Assembly: GCA_965243105.1 (NCBI GenBank)
Contig: CBDEUC010000003.1
Location: 2,542,001-2,606,000 of the forward strand
DNA: 64,000 nt
DNA from: WLWS01 sp965243105
GTDB lineage: Bacteria > Pseudomonadota > Gammaproteobacteria > Eutrophobiales > Eutrophobiaceae
Reading direction: 5' to 3'
Part shown: positions 37,330-46,098 of the stretch, piece by piece
How the letters are laid out: every line of letters begins with the position of its first letter
Position numbering within the stretch: the first letter of the stretch is position 1
Notes under the pieces: model-generated
Seen by the model: only the letters and a program-made list of their open reading frames with translations
Told to the model about the DNA's origin: nothing
The model's database searches: none
Program-made: the position numbers and the translations under genes

Positions 37330-37665
37330 TCAATGTCGAATAGTACTTGAAAAAAGCTGTATCACTACCACACCCGCAACGATAAGTATGATCCCAATAA
37401 TGGCCGCAGGGTCCATTGCCTCACGATAGATGATACTCGCTATGACCGTCACCGCCGCCACGCCGATACCTGTCCAGATGGCATAGGCTACGCCAACAGG
37501 AAAAGTCCTCAATGCCAGGGCCAGGCAATAAAATGAGATAATGTATCCGGCAATAACAAGAATAGTAGGAAGCAGACGTGTGAACTCATTGGTCGCTTTA
37601 AGTGCACTTGTGGCGATTATCTCGATAACAATGGCAATTGCCAGGTAGATATATGACATGTTCAT
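37330..37665 (-). CDS. Small multidrug resistance (SMR) efflux protein
   Basis: 111 residues from ATG at 37665 (MNMSYIYLAIAIVIEIIATSALK), with four membrane helices. The helix-1 glutamate in VIEIIATSALK is the proton/substrate site of EmrE. GVAYAIWTGIGVAAVTVIA and the C-terminal GIILIVAGVVVIQLFS are typical. It exports cationic lipophilic compounds or guanidinium-like cations by proton exchange. A longer frame to 37731 was rejected as lacking family similarity. A truncated duplicate is at 34544. Confidence 0.9.
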   Translation of the reverse strand: MNMSYIYLAIAIVIEIIATSALKATNEFTRLLPTILVIAGYIISFYCLALALRTFPVGVAYAIWTGIGVAAVTVIASIIYREAMDPAAIIGIILIVAGVVVIQLFSSTIRH

Positions 37666-37712
37666 GGTGTCGTGTCCTCGCGTCGTAGTTGTAGACTGGA
37701 TTGGCGTGTCTG

Positions 37713-38903
37713 CTAATTTGAAGCGGTACACCACTGATAAAAAGCAGTTTCAAAATCCAGATAACAGCTGAAAGATCCTGCATCACCAAAGGGAAGGATC
37801 TGCGAGGCCCAGAATCCACCGAAACCATTTTCCTGATCAATCCAGTAAAATAAATTAGCAAGACCTGCCCAGCCTAGCGAACCTGCAGGTCTACCGGTAG
37901 GTGTCTGTTCATCGTTTACCATGAATGAGAATGCCCATGACTTGTCTTGACCAGGGAAAAACTCAGCGTCATTGCTGTAGGCCGGATTAGTGCTAAAGAG
38001 GGGATTTACTTTTAGCTGACCAAGCTGGTTAGTTGAGGCCATAAGCACGGTTTCTGCACTTAGAACTTCACCATGCTCACCTTTCCCATTATTAAGCCAC
38101 ATCCTGATGAAACGCATGTAATCTTCGATATTGCCATAAAGTCCGTGACCACCCATGTGGATTTGAGGATCTTCAGGTAACTCGAACTCTAGCGGCTCAA
38201 GAGAAGCGTCCTCCGGATTGCGGGCGTGCATCTGTACGAGTCGGCTACGAACTTCGTCATCAATTTCAAAAGTCATACTGGTGATACCGAGTGGCTGAAA
38301 TATTTCTTCATCAAACACCTGACCAAGGCGTTTACCAGCAACAGCTTCAACTATTTGTCCGCACCAGTCCAGGTTGGAACCGTAATTCCACTTTTCCCCG
38401 GGGTCAAAAAGCAAAGGGGTCATAAGGCTTTCCCTGGTTGCTGTAATAACGCTGGGCTGCTCATGTTCTTCGGCGAGCCGAAAGTAATGTGGGTCAAAAA
38501 AATCATAACCAAAACCGGCTGTATGTAGCAGCAGCATACGCGGGGTAATGGCTTGCCTTGGCGGTCTAAATATTGGTTCACCGCTATCGCTGAAACCTTC
38601 AAGGACCTGCAGCGTTGCAATCTCCGGAATGTACTCAGCTGCGGGGGTTTCAAGATCAACCTGGCCTCGCTCCACCAGCTGTAAAAGTGCGGTTGCGGTA
38701 ATCGCCTTGGTAGTGGAGAACAAGGCAAAAACGTCATCAGTCTTTACCAAATCATTGGAGCTACTACAGCGCAAACCTTCAGCACCCATATAAATATTGT
38801 CATCGCGATTGGTTATCATTGCCACCACGGCTGGTACACGATTGTCTCCAGATGTTGCGGATTTCAAGATTGCATCTGCGAGGGACTTTAATTCATCAGC
38901 CAT
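37713..38903 (-). CDS. Serine hydrolase, beta-lactamase class C / EstB-like
   Basis: 396 residues without a signal peptide. The SxxK nucleophile is in ALFSTTKAITA near residue 64. WNYGSNLDWCG near 165 is the YxN-like motif and HMGGHGLYGNIEDYMRF follows. Such cytoplasmic family VIII enzymes are usually esterases rather than beta-lactamases. It is 47 bases downstream of the Baeyer-Villiger monooxygenase gene on the same strand; an esterase could hydrolyse the ester or lactone that the monooxygenase produces. Confidence 0.85.
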   Translation of the reverse strand: MADELKSLADAILKSATSGDNRVPAVVAMITNRDDNIYMGAEGLRCSSSNDLVKTDDVFALFSTTKAITATALLQLVERGQVDLETPAAEYIPEIATLQVLEGFSDSGEPIFRPPRQAITPRMLLLHTAGFGYDFFDPHYFRLAEEHEQPSVITATRESLMTPLLFDPGEKWNYGSNLDWCGQIVEAVAGKRLGQVFDEEIFQPLGITSMTFEIDDEVRSRLVQMHARNPEDASLEPLEFELPEDPQIHMGGHGLYGNIEDYMRFIRMWLNNGKGEHGEVLSAETVLMASTNQLGQLKVNPLFSTNPAYSNDAEFFPGQDKSWAFSFMVNDEQTPTGRPAGSLGWAGLANLFYWIDQENGFGGFWASQILPFGDAGSFSCYLDFETAFYQWCTASN

Positions 38904-38950
38904 GCTATTGATCTCCAGGTATGGATTGGAACCAACTTTGGGATTGACGC

Positions 38951-40558
38951 CTAGGTAATTGAGAATCCCTTGTAACCGCCGTCTGCTAACTCATTACATT
39001 TATCGCGATAGGTGCCAACTCCACCCGTATAGGATAATACTCGTCTTGGTTTACCTGGCACATTAGCACCGTTGTACCAGGAGTTGGTTTTTGAAATAAG
39101 TGTCGCGCCGGCAACCTCATCATGGTGCTGCACCCACTCATCCTGTAATTCACGTGTTGCCTCTATGACTTCGTAATTGGAACTAAGCACGTGATTTACA
39201 CAACGACTAATCCACTCTGTTTGCTGCTGCAGGCAGGTAGTCATATTGCAAAGTGCAGCTGAGGGTGCCAGGGGTGCACCGGTCATGAAAAGGTTTGGAT
39301 AGCCGTGAACCTGCATACCCACAGCGGTTCGAATATCTTTACTCCACTCATCTTTGAGTGAGCGATTGTCCCTCCCGCGTATGTCAATCCGGGTCAGTGC
39401 ACCGGAGCCAGCATCAAAACCTGTAGCAAGAATTATCACGTCCAATTCATGTACCGAGCCATCTGCGAGTTTTATCCCCTCGGGCACGACAGCGCTTATT
39501 GGATTGGCCCTGACACCTACTGCTTCAACATTCTTACGATGATAGACTTCAAGATAATTGCTTTCCAGCGGGACACGATGGGTTCCAAATCCATAATCAT
39601 CAGGGATAAGCAAGTCACACAATTGCGATTCTTTAAGACGAGCGCGCATCTTCTCGCGAACAAATTCAGATACTTCTTCACTGATTTCTTCTTCAAAAAA
39701 AATCTCAGCGAATGAGGCCAACCATAATTTTAATGAACCATCCGCATAACAGTGTTCAAGCCTCTGGTGCCGTTGTTCCGGTGTGAGGTCTTTCCAGGCG
39801 ACTTCGAAATCATATTCAAAGCCGCTGAATGTACGTGGAAGAATTTCGCAAAATTCTTTAAAACGCGACTTGTAGGTTCCAGCTTCCTGTTCGCCGTATT
39901 TCGGATTATGCATGGGCAGTACATATTGCGGAGTACGGATGAACACTTTAAGCAGTTCCACTTCACTGGCAATGGTCTGGATCACCTGGATACCCGTAGC
40001 GCCGATGCCAATAACCCCAACCCTTTTGTCCGAAAGTTCAATACTCGACCTAGGCCAGCGAGCGGTATGAAAAATCTGACCTTGAAAAGAATCCTGGCCC
40101 GGGAACATGTCTTCAAGAGGAGCCGATAGCATGCCACAACATGCAACCAGAAAACGGGTCTCTATCTTCTCGCCACTTTCCGTTGTGACTATCCAGCGTT
40201 TCGTCTCGTCATTGTAACGGGCGCTGACGATGCGGGTGTTAAATTGGATGTCTTTCCTGAGCTCCAGATTGTCTGCAACATAGTGCATCCAACGCTCAAT
40301 TTCGGGTTGACCCGGGAACCGCTCGCTCCAGCTCCAGTTCTTGTAAAGCTCTTCTGAGAAAAGGTACTGATAAATATAACTTTCAGAATCAAACTTTGCA
40401 CCTGGATAACAATTCCAGTACCAGGTGCCCCCCACATTGGAAGCGGTATCATAAGCCCTGACTTTCAGACCCAGGTTACGCAGCTGGTACAGTTGATAGA
40501 GGCCCGCTACACCTGCACCAATAACTAGTGCGTCAAGTTTCTTTGTTTCTGCAGTCAA
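38951..40558 (-). CDS. Baeyer-Villiger monooxygenase
   Basis: 535 residues. FAD motif VIGAGVAGLYQLYQLRNLG, then GGTWYWNCYPGAKFDSES. The class I BVMO fingerprint reads FQGQIFHTARWP (FxGxxxHTxxWP) near residue 165, followed by the NADPH motif VGVIGIGATGIQVIQ. Length fits cyclohexanone and cyclopentadecanone monooxygenases. It inserts oxygen beside a ketone to give an ester or lactone. It is encoded with an esterase downstream and a cupin and glycosyltransferase upstream on the same strand. Confidence 0.92.
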   Translation of the reverse strand: MTAETKKLDALVIGAGVAGLYQLYQLRNLGLKVRAYDTASNVGGTWYWNCYPGAKFDSESYIYQYLFSEELYKNWSWSERFPGQPEIERWMHYVADNLELRKDIQFNTRIVSARYNDETKRWIVTTESGEKIETRFLVACCGMLSAPLEDMFPGQDSFQGQIFHTARWPRSSIELSDKRVGVIGIGATGIQVIQTIASEVELLKVFIRTPQYVLPMHNPKYGEQEAGTYKSRFKEFCEILPRTFSGFEYDFEVAWKDLTPEQRHQRLEHCYADGSLKLWLASFAEIFFEEEISEEVSEFVREKMRARLKESQLCDLLIPDDYGFGTHRVPLESNYLEVYHRKNVEAVGVRANPISAVVPEGIKLADGSVHELDVIILATGFDAGSGALTRIDIRGRDNRSLKDEWSKDIRTAVGMQVHGYPNLFMTGAPLAPSAALCNMTTCLQQQTEWISRCVNHVLSSNYEVIEATRELQDEWVQHHDEVAGATLISKTNSWYNGANVPGKPRRVLSYTGGVGTYRDKCNELADGGYKGFSIT

Positions 40559-40574
40559 GATTGAACTCCTGTCC

Positions 40575-40598
40575 CCGATAACATGATTAATTTATCGG
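40575..40598. promoter_or_regulatory. Inverted repeat upstream of the BVMO gene
   Basis: Arms CCGATAA and TTATCGG are separated by ten bases, directly upstream of the BVMO start and downstream of the cupin gene. It may be an operator or part of a promoter; there is no T-run that would mark a terminator. Confidence 0.35.
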
Positions 40599-40635
40599 AT
40601 TTTTGTCAATTAGGTTGAACCGAAAAAATATTTTG

Positions 40636-40992
40636 CTAGCGAACCATGTACACTTTTCGCACGGTTTCTTTAACTTCACACTCTCCTTTCCAGCCCGCGG
40701 GAAAACAACCTGCAACACCCGCCTCTACCACTAACACCTCGCCGTCATCGGAATAGTAAATAGCTTTGCCGGAAAGAAAGTAACAGAATTCGTCTTTTTC
40801 CACTTCGCAGCGCCAGCGTCCGGGTGTGCATTGCCACATACCCATTTCCGAAGACTTGTCTTCACGTCGAAACATTAAAACACCACTTTCATGGGATACA
40901 GGTTCACCAATAGGTGAGGCAACATCGCCCCAGTCAGTCAAAGTCGCGGATTCAATCTCCAGTGGATTATTAAGTAGTTTGGCTTGCGTCAT
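40636..40992 (-). CDS. Cupin-domain protein (DUF861/ureidoglycine aminohydrolase-like)
   Basis: 118 residues of the cupin_3 type (MGMWQCTPGRWRCEVEKDEFCYFLSGKAIYYSDDGEVLVVEAGVAGCFPAGWKGECEV). The gene abuts the glycosyltransferase stop with no gap, so the two are cotranscribed. Such proteins are often accessory enzymes of unknown chemistry. It is distinct in sequence from the cupin at 34064. Confidence 0.78.
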   Translation of the reverse strand: MTQAKLLNNPLEIESATLTDWGDVASPIGEPVSHESGVLMFRREDKSSEMGMWQCTPGRWRCEVEKDEFCYFLSGKAIYYSDDGEVLVVEAGVAGCFPAGWKGECEVKETVRKVYMVR

Positions 40993-42285
40993 CTATGTTT
41001 CCTTTTTCAAAAATTGATCAATAGCTTCAGCGGCACGAGCGCGACCATCCTGCTTTTGCATATAGGCACCGGTGTTTCGAACGTTATTTCGAATTTCATC
41101 GTTCGTCATCAGCGTATTTATGTTATTCAGAAATTCTTCATCACTCCATTCGTAGCGATGCATACCAATACCATGCCTGGTGTCATTTACACGCTGGGCG
41201 TTGTCATGACCATCCCAGACGAATGGCATAATGAGAGGGGGAATTCCAAAATACAAACTTTCATTAAAACTGTTGTTTCCACCATGCTGAATGAACAAAT
41301 CTACATGAGGTAATACTGCCACCTGTTGGTACCAGCTGTTGATAATGACATTGTCAGGAATCTCGTCATATTCATCAATGTAATCGCCAACATTCACCAG
41401 GACTCGATAGGGTTCTGTCGAAAGTAGCTTGATGATGCGTTTGATCACATCTACATCGGCCCCGCCCAGAGTGCCATAGCTCAAGTAGATAAGTGGCTTA
41501 TCGTTGTTGGATTTAAATTCCGGTACGGTGTATTGCGTTGCTTCCTGCCTGACACATCCATCCAGGTAAATAAATTTTTCCGGGTCCAGTGGCTTTTCTC
41601 TTTTAAACCGCAGGGGGTCCGGGTAAAGCAACAGGTTCAGGTAGGGAGATGGCAGTACAAATTCCGGGAACGGTAGAGGTTCACAGTTATTTTCCTTTAA
41701 AAACTCGTTGAATTCGTCATGCATGGGTTTGATCTGTTGTTCGAATTCATCTCGGTATTTTTTGAAAGCATCAAGATCGTTTTCCGCGCAACCGGACAGG
41801 TGTGGTGGAATACTGGGATCGATAATCTCATTCTCTGAGCAAGAAATCATACGTATCCAGGGGCAGCCTGCTTGTTGCGTGGCGGGATAGAGTGCCACAT
41901 TGTCATTAATGATTAAGTCCGGTTTCAATTCTGCAAGAACTTTGTCCAAGCCATTTTTTACCGACCACATTGACGTATCAATGATGGCTTCCCAGCAGGC
42001 CTTAACATATGTCCCAATTTGATCGTAAGCAGAAGTACGGAAAGTGGGCATATACCTGACCATGAAGTCATCCCAGTATTTCGCCTGCTCTTCTTCTGAC
42101 ATCGGCGGCATACAACTGAGGTAGTGTTCTTCAAAGCCATATTGTTCAACGGTGCCTTTTAAACCTGGCTCCAGAACAAAAATACAATCATGTCCGAATT
42201 CTCTTAAGCCCTGGCATATTCCCACCAGGTTCATCACTGGCCCTATAGCTCCGGGTTCGGGGAAGACGACGATTTTTTTAGTCAT
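40993..42285 (-). CDS. GT1 family glycosyltransferase (UGT/MGT-like)
   Basis: 430 residues. The N-terminal acceptor domain begins IVVFPEPGAIGPVMNLVGICQGLREFGHDC. The C-terminal nucleotide-sugar site has QHGGNNSFNESLYFGIPPLIMPFVWDGHDNAQR near residue 335, the HGG...P..D.Q.N pattern of UDP-glucuronosyl and macrolide glycosyltransferases. It should transfer a sugar from UDP-sugar to a small lipophilic acceptor such as a phenol, sterol or polyketide. It heads the minus-strand cluster glycosyltransferase, cupin, BVMO, esterase, SMR pump. Confidence 0.87.
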   Translation of the reverse strand: MTKKIVVFPEPGAIGPVMNLVGICQGLREFGHDCIFVLEPGLKGTVEQYGFEEHYLSCMPPMSEEEQAKYWDDFMVRYMPTFRTSAYDQIGTYVKACWEAIIDTSMWSVKNGLDKVLAELKPDLIINDNVALYPATQQAGCPWIRMISCSENEIIDPSIPPHLSGCAENDLDAFKKYRDEFEQQIKPMHDEFNEFLKENNCEPLPFPEFVLPSPYLNLLLYPDPLRFKREKPLDPEKFIYLDGCVRQEATQYTVPEFKSNNDKPLIYLSYGTLGGADVDVIKRIIKLLSTEPYRVLVNVGDYIDEYDEIPDNVIINSWYQQVAVLPHVDLFIQHGGNNSFNESLYFGIPPLIMPFVWDGHDNAQRVNDTRHGIGMHRYEWSDEEFLNNINTLMTNDEIRNNVRNTGAYMQKQDGRARAAEAIDQFLKKET

Positions 42286-42890
42286 TTCTTATCTCGTTTT
42301 TAGAAAACTTTCCCATTGCGTTTTGTGCTCAGCTTTCATCTTATAGCCTTACTGTATCAGTAATTTCAGCTCGATTGCGGATTGCGGGCATAGCACCGTA
42401 AATCTCAAAGCAAGCTCACTTTATGAAACAAAAATACACAATATTTTCACAATGGTGAAAAAATATTTAAAAATTTTCAAACATCAAAAAATATGCTACT
42501 TTTTTTAAACATAAGCCAGTGGTGTATAGGGAAATATGTGTGAGAGTCAGGGAGAAATAAGAATTGATCATTCGTCATATGACGAATAAAATTTACAACT
42601 GGCTAATGTAAAGCTATTGACTTACTTCGCTTGTGGGTTTTGAATGAGCAACAAGCATAAGTTAAGAAACTTTAACTATTTTAATCGATTATCATTTTTA
42701 GTTTAGGTTTTTAACGAAGAATTGAGCCTTTCTGTTTGGGGTTAAATACGGCGTTGTAATTATACAACATTGGTGTAATCAGAAGTACGGAGCCGAATTT
42801 ATAATTATGCAGTTGACTAATTAACTGCTTGCAGACAAACTCAGATTTTCGTTTTTGATTTAAATACGTGTACTTATTGAGGAGGGGATA
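42286..42890. other. 605-base AT-rich intergenic region between GT1 and TonB receptor 2
   Basis: No convincing gene. It holds the divergent start regions of the glycosyltransferase and the second TonB receptor, and a -35/-10 pair with a palindromic operator at 42564-42592. About 290 bases of AT-rich sequence follow, up to the receptor ATG. TTGTA-ATTA-TACAA at 42754-42767 is an imperfect palindrome with slight resemblance to the sites at 50886 and 59494. The long leader might contain a second promoter or a structured RNA; I see no clear riboswitch fold. Confidence 0.6.
42564..42592 (+). promoter_or_regulatory. Promoter with palindromic operator for TonB receptor 2
   Basis: TTGATC (42564-42569) and TAAAAT (42587-42592) are 17 bases apart. 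The spacer is a perfect 18-base palindrome (42570-42587) with core CGTCATATGACG. Over 31 aligned bases it agrees with the 34908 promoter at 26 positions, so both receptors are probably controlled by one repressor. The predicted leader is about 290 bases. Confidence 0.7.
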
Positions 42891-45236
42891 ATGCGCAATC
42901 TCACCTGGTCACTCATTGGCAGAGTTTCTCTGCTTTCTTTATTTACCCTTGGTTCACTGCAGGCCCAGATCCTCGAAGAGGTTGTGGTTACCGCACAGAA
43001 ACGCGAGCAGGATTTGCAAGACGTTGGTATCGCGGTTACAGCGTTCTCCGGCGAACAACAACGGGCTCTTGGTTTCACCAGCAGTCTGGATCTTGAGATG
43101 CAAACTCCCGGTCTTATGTCGTTTAATTTTGGTAACGGTGGTGGTTCCGTGATGTCTATCAGGGGTGTGGGACAACTTGATTTTGCTGACCACCAGGAAC
43201 AGTCCTCCGCAGTTTTCCATGACGGTGCCTACAACTCCTATCTCGGTGCCGTGTCCTTTGCACTTTACGACATAGATCGAATCGAGGTGCTGAAGGGTCC
43301 GCAGGGTAGCCTGTTTGGACGAAACGCTACAGGCGGTGTGTTGCATGTTCTTTCTGCAAGACCAACCCGCGAATTCGAAGGTTATGCCGAGTTCCAGGGT
43401 GGAGAGTTTGACAACTACCGTGGTGAACTCGCCATCAGTGGCCCATTGACAGAAAATCTTTCCGCAAGGTTCTCGGCAGTGAAGGACAAGGCCGATGGTT
43501 TCGTGAAGAACAGCCTGGGTGAGGATGGTCATGACAAGGACAATACCAATGCCCGCCTGCAATTACTCTGGGAGGGCCAGGATGTTGAAGTCCTGTTCAA
43601 GGCCGAGTTTGGTACCTATGACAACAACAACCCCACATATATAACAGACAGGGGTGTGATACATAACGATGCACTGACCGGCCCCATTACCGGCGGGCTT
43701 AATGACGGACTGGCAAGAATACCCGGCCCCAATGACGGCCAGAACTATGCCGACTTTTGCGATAACTTCTGGCTGGCCGGCGGTTTTGACCCCAATGCGC
43801 CTACAAATGTCAGCTGTCTCGGTACCACGGTCACTGGCCTGAGTGAGGCTCACCGCACGGCGATATCCGAGTACACCGAGCAGCCGCTGGCCAATGTCGG
43901 TAACGGTGCCGGTGGCAATGGGCATTCGGATCGCGAATTGTGGAGTGTCGGGGGCACCATCACCTGGGATATTTCCGATAGCCTGCAAGTGGTTTCAATC
44001 ACCGACTACCGCGACTTTAAGAAGTCCTATCGTGAGGACGCCGACGGCATGGACCTGTTTGTGTCCGATTTCTATATCCAGGATGACAGTACCCAGTGGT
44101 CACAGGAATTACGCCTGCACGGCGAGAATGACAATCTCAAGTGGATACTGGGATTTTACTACCTGAGCATCGAGCACGATATGTTTGGTGGTCTTGATTC
44201 TGATCCCATCTTCTTTTCAAGTACGACAACAGCTTCAGAACTGGATACCGAAACCTACGCTTTCTTTGGTCATGGAGAGTACACCGTTAATGACCAGGTA
44301 AGCGTGCTGGTCGGTTTACGCTGGACCGAGGATGAAAAGGACCTCTTTCTTGATGGACGCTGTACCGATGCACCTTTTCCCGGCGCAGCTGGCACTTGTG
44401 ACTTTTTCTACGGCGGCCTGGTTAACAACAACTCTACAGTAAACGCTAGTCGTAGTGAGGGAGAGTGGTCCGGTACCTTTGAACTTAACTATCGTCCCAA
44501 CGACGACTGGTTGCTGTATGCCAAGTATGCTCGAGGAAACAAGGCCGGCAGTTTTAACACTGGCTTCCTGACCCTGTTCACGCCTGATGCAGTTGAGTTC
44601 GACGGTGAAATCCTGACAGACTACGAGGTCGGTTTTAAATCCACCTTCTGGGATGGCAAAGCACGTCTGAACGGCGCAGCCTTTTACTATGACTACGAAG
44701 ACTTCCAGTCCTTCTTCCAGCTGGGCCTCAACTTCTCTGTTCAGAACCTGGATGCCAACGCCTACGGCGGCGAACTGGAGCTGATTCTTAACCCGGCTGA
44801 AGGTTGGGATATCCTGCTTGGCCTGTCCCTGCTGGATGCGACCCAGGAAGATGTGAACAATAACGTCATCACCCGTGACCGGCAGATGCCCTTTGCACCT
44901 GACGTGACCTTCAACGGACTGGTACGTTACGAATGGGCCGCCTTTGCCAACGGCATGATGAATGTCCAGTTTGACTGGAACTACAGGGATGATTACACCA
45001 CCAATGCAATTGACCACCCGGCCCTGACAGAAGATGGCTTCTGGCTGGCCAATGCCCGCATTGGCTGGATATCCGGCGATGGCAAGTGGGAGCTGAGTGC
45101 CTGGGTGAAAAACCTCACCAACGAAGATTACTATGTGAATGGTTTTGATACTTCAACCTTCAGTTCTACCATCATCAAGGTCCCCGGACCACCGCAGCAG
45201 TTTGGTGGCACCATCCGCTACAACTGGGGTGGATAG
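42891..45236 (+). CDS. TonB-dependent outer-membrane receptor 2
   Basis: 781 residues, preceded by GAGGAGG. Signal peptide MRNLTWSLIGRVSLLSLFTLGSLQA, then EEVVVTAQKREQDLQDVGIAVTAFSGEQ, nearly the same opening as receptor 1. The plug contains LKGPQGSLFGRNATGGV and the barrel ends GGTIRYNWGG. The two receptors appear to be paralogues and share an operator, so they probably import related substrates. A terminator follows, then the TetR gene on the same strand. Confidence 0.9.
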   Translation: MRNLTWSLIGRVSLLSLFTLGSLQAQILEEVVVTAQKREQDLQDVGIAVTAFSGEQQRALGFTSSLDLEMQTPGLMSFNFGNGGGSVMSIRGVGQLDFADHQEQSSAVFHDGAYNSYLGAVSFALYDIDRIEVLKGPQGSLFGRNATGGVLHVLSARPTREFEGYAEFQGGEFDNYRGELAISGPLTENLSARFSAVKDKADGFVKNSLGEDGHDKDNTNARLQLLWEGQDVEVLFKAEFGTYDNNNPTYITDRGVIHNDALTGPITGGLNDGLARIPGPNDGQNYADFCDNFWLAGGFDPNAPTNVSCLGTTVTGLSEAHRTAISEYTEQPLANVGNGAGGNGHSDRELWSVGGTITWDISDSLQVVSITDYRDFKKSYREDADGMDLFVSDFYIQDDSTQWSQELRLHGENDNLKWILGFYYLSIEHDMFGGLDSDPIFFSSTTTASELDTETYAFFGHGEYTVNDQVSVLVGLRWTEDEKDLFLDGRCTDAPFPGAAGTCDFFYGGLVNNNSTVNASRSEGEWSGTFELNYRPNDDWLLYAKYARGNKAGSFNTGFLTLFTPDAVEFDGEILTDYEVGFKSTFWDGKARLNGAAFYYDYEDFQSFFQLGLNFSVQNLDANAYGGELELILNPAEGWDILLGLSLLDATQEDVNNNVITRDRQMPFAPDVTFNGLVRYEWAAFANGMMNVQFDWNYRDDYTTNAIDHPALTEDGFWLANARIGWISGDGKWELSAWVKNLTNEDYYVNGFDTSTFSSTIIKVPGPPQQFGGTIRYNWGG

Positions 45237-45280
45237 ATTTACCCAAGGATAATTAGAACTTCTAAGCTGTAATGTTTATC

Positions 45281-45311
45281 AAGCCGACCGGTTTCTCCGG
45301 TCGGCTTTTTT
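45281..45311 (+). terminator. Terminator of TonB receptor 2
   Basis: Arms AAGCCGACCGG (45281-45291) and CCGGTCGGCTT (45297-45307) are fully complementary and followed by a run of T residues, 45 bases after the stop codon. Confidence 0.9.
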
Positions 45312-45338
45312 GTTCCTGGTGTAGTAAATAAATCCCGC

Positions 45339-45352
45339 CGCTGATTTCAGCG
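45339..45352. promoter_or_regulatory. Inverted repeat upstream of the TetR gene
   Basis: Arms CGCTGA and TCAGCG with a two-base centre lie 54 bases before the TetR-family gene. This is a plausible autoregulatory operator. It does not match the CGTCATATGACG core of the receptor promoters. Confidence 0.35.
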
Positions 45353-45406
45353 CAGATAAAGTGTAAGCTTTCCCTGTCAGGCCAGCTTTCCCTGGAATCA
45401 TAAGAA

Positions 45407-46093
45407 ATGAAAAAGTCCGCTTCCAAGCCACGTAGCAGTGCAGGTCGTCGAAACCCGGGTCGGCCTAAAGACAAGACAAATCTGCGCGAATCCATCCTGG
45501 ATGTGGCGGAGCAGGCTTTTGCAGAAACCGGTTTCGCCGCGACCACGACCCGAATCATTGCTTCTCGTGCTGATGTTAACCAGAACCTGATCCGCTATTA
45601 CTTTAAAACCAAGAAAGCACTATTTGATGAAGTGATTCGAAGACGAGGCGCACTGCTCGCCGGTCGTCGTCATGTGCTTCTGGACAGGTTGATAGCCGAT
45701 GGTCGTAACTATTCCCTTGAAGAAGTTATACGTGCCTATGTGCAACCCCAGTGGGAAATCAAGCAAAGCGGCCCTTCAGGTGCAGCTTTTATCCGGTTGC
45801 AGGCACGCCTGCACGCGGAACCCGATGAACATTCCCTCAATCTTCGACATGAAGTTTACGATGCAGCAGTTCGTCGTTATCTTGATGCAGTGGCACCGTT
45901 ACTGCCGGACATAGACCGGGAAACCATCAGTGTTCGTTGGGCTTTCCTGGTGGGAACTTATCTCTTCATGTTAAACGACCTGGGGCGTCTCGAGGATATC
46001 TCCGATGGCAGTATCACAGATCTTGAGAGTGAAGTGCTGCTGGATAACATGGTTGCCTTCCTGGCGGCTGGATTCAGGGCGCCAATGCCCTGA
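45407..46093 (+). CDS. TetR/AcrR family transcriptional regulator
   Basis: 228 residues. A basic tail (MKKSASKPRSSAGRRNPGRPK) precedes the TetR helix-turn-helix at about 27-73 (ILDVAEQAFAETGFAATTTRIIASRADVNQNLIRYYFKTKKALFDEVI). The C-terminal ligand domain resembles RutR/CecR-type sensors. It sits between the second TonB receptor and the convergent pyridine-degradation operon. It could regulate either, or bind one of the palindromes described here. Ligand and targets are unknown. Confidence 0.85.
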   Translation: MKKSASKPRSSAGRRNPGRPKDKTNLRESILDVAEQAFAETGFAATTTRIIASRADVNQNLIRYYFKTKKALFDEVIRRRGALLAGRRHVLLDRLIADGRNYSLEEVIRAYVQPQWEIKQSGPSGAAFIRLQARLHAEPDEHSLNLRHEVYDAAVRRYLDAVAPLLPDIDRETISVRWAFLVGTYLFMLNDLGRLEDISDGSITDLESEVLLDNMVAFLAAGFRAPMP

Positions 46094-46098
46094 TTAAT

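Noticed and set aside
42754..42780. Third copy of the TTAATTATAC operator
   Set aside because: Only the TAATTATACAA part matches and the spacing to TTGG differs by two bases; in AT-rich sequence this can arise by chance.
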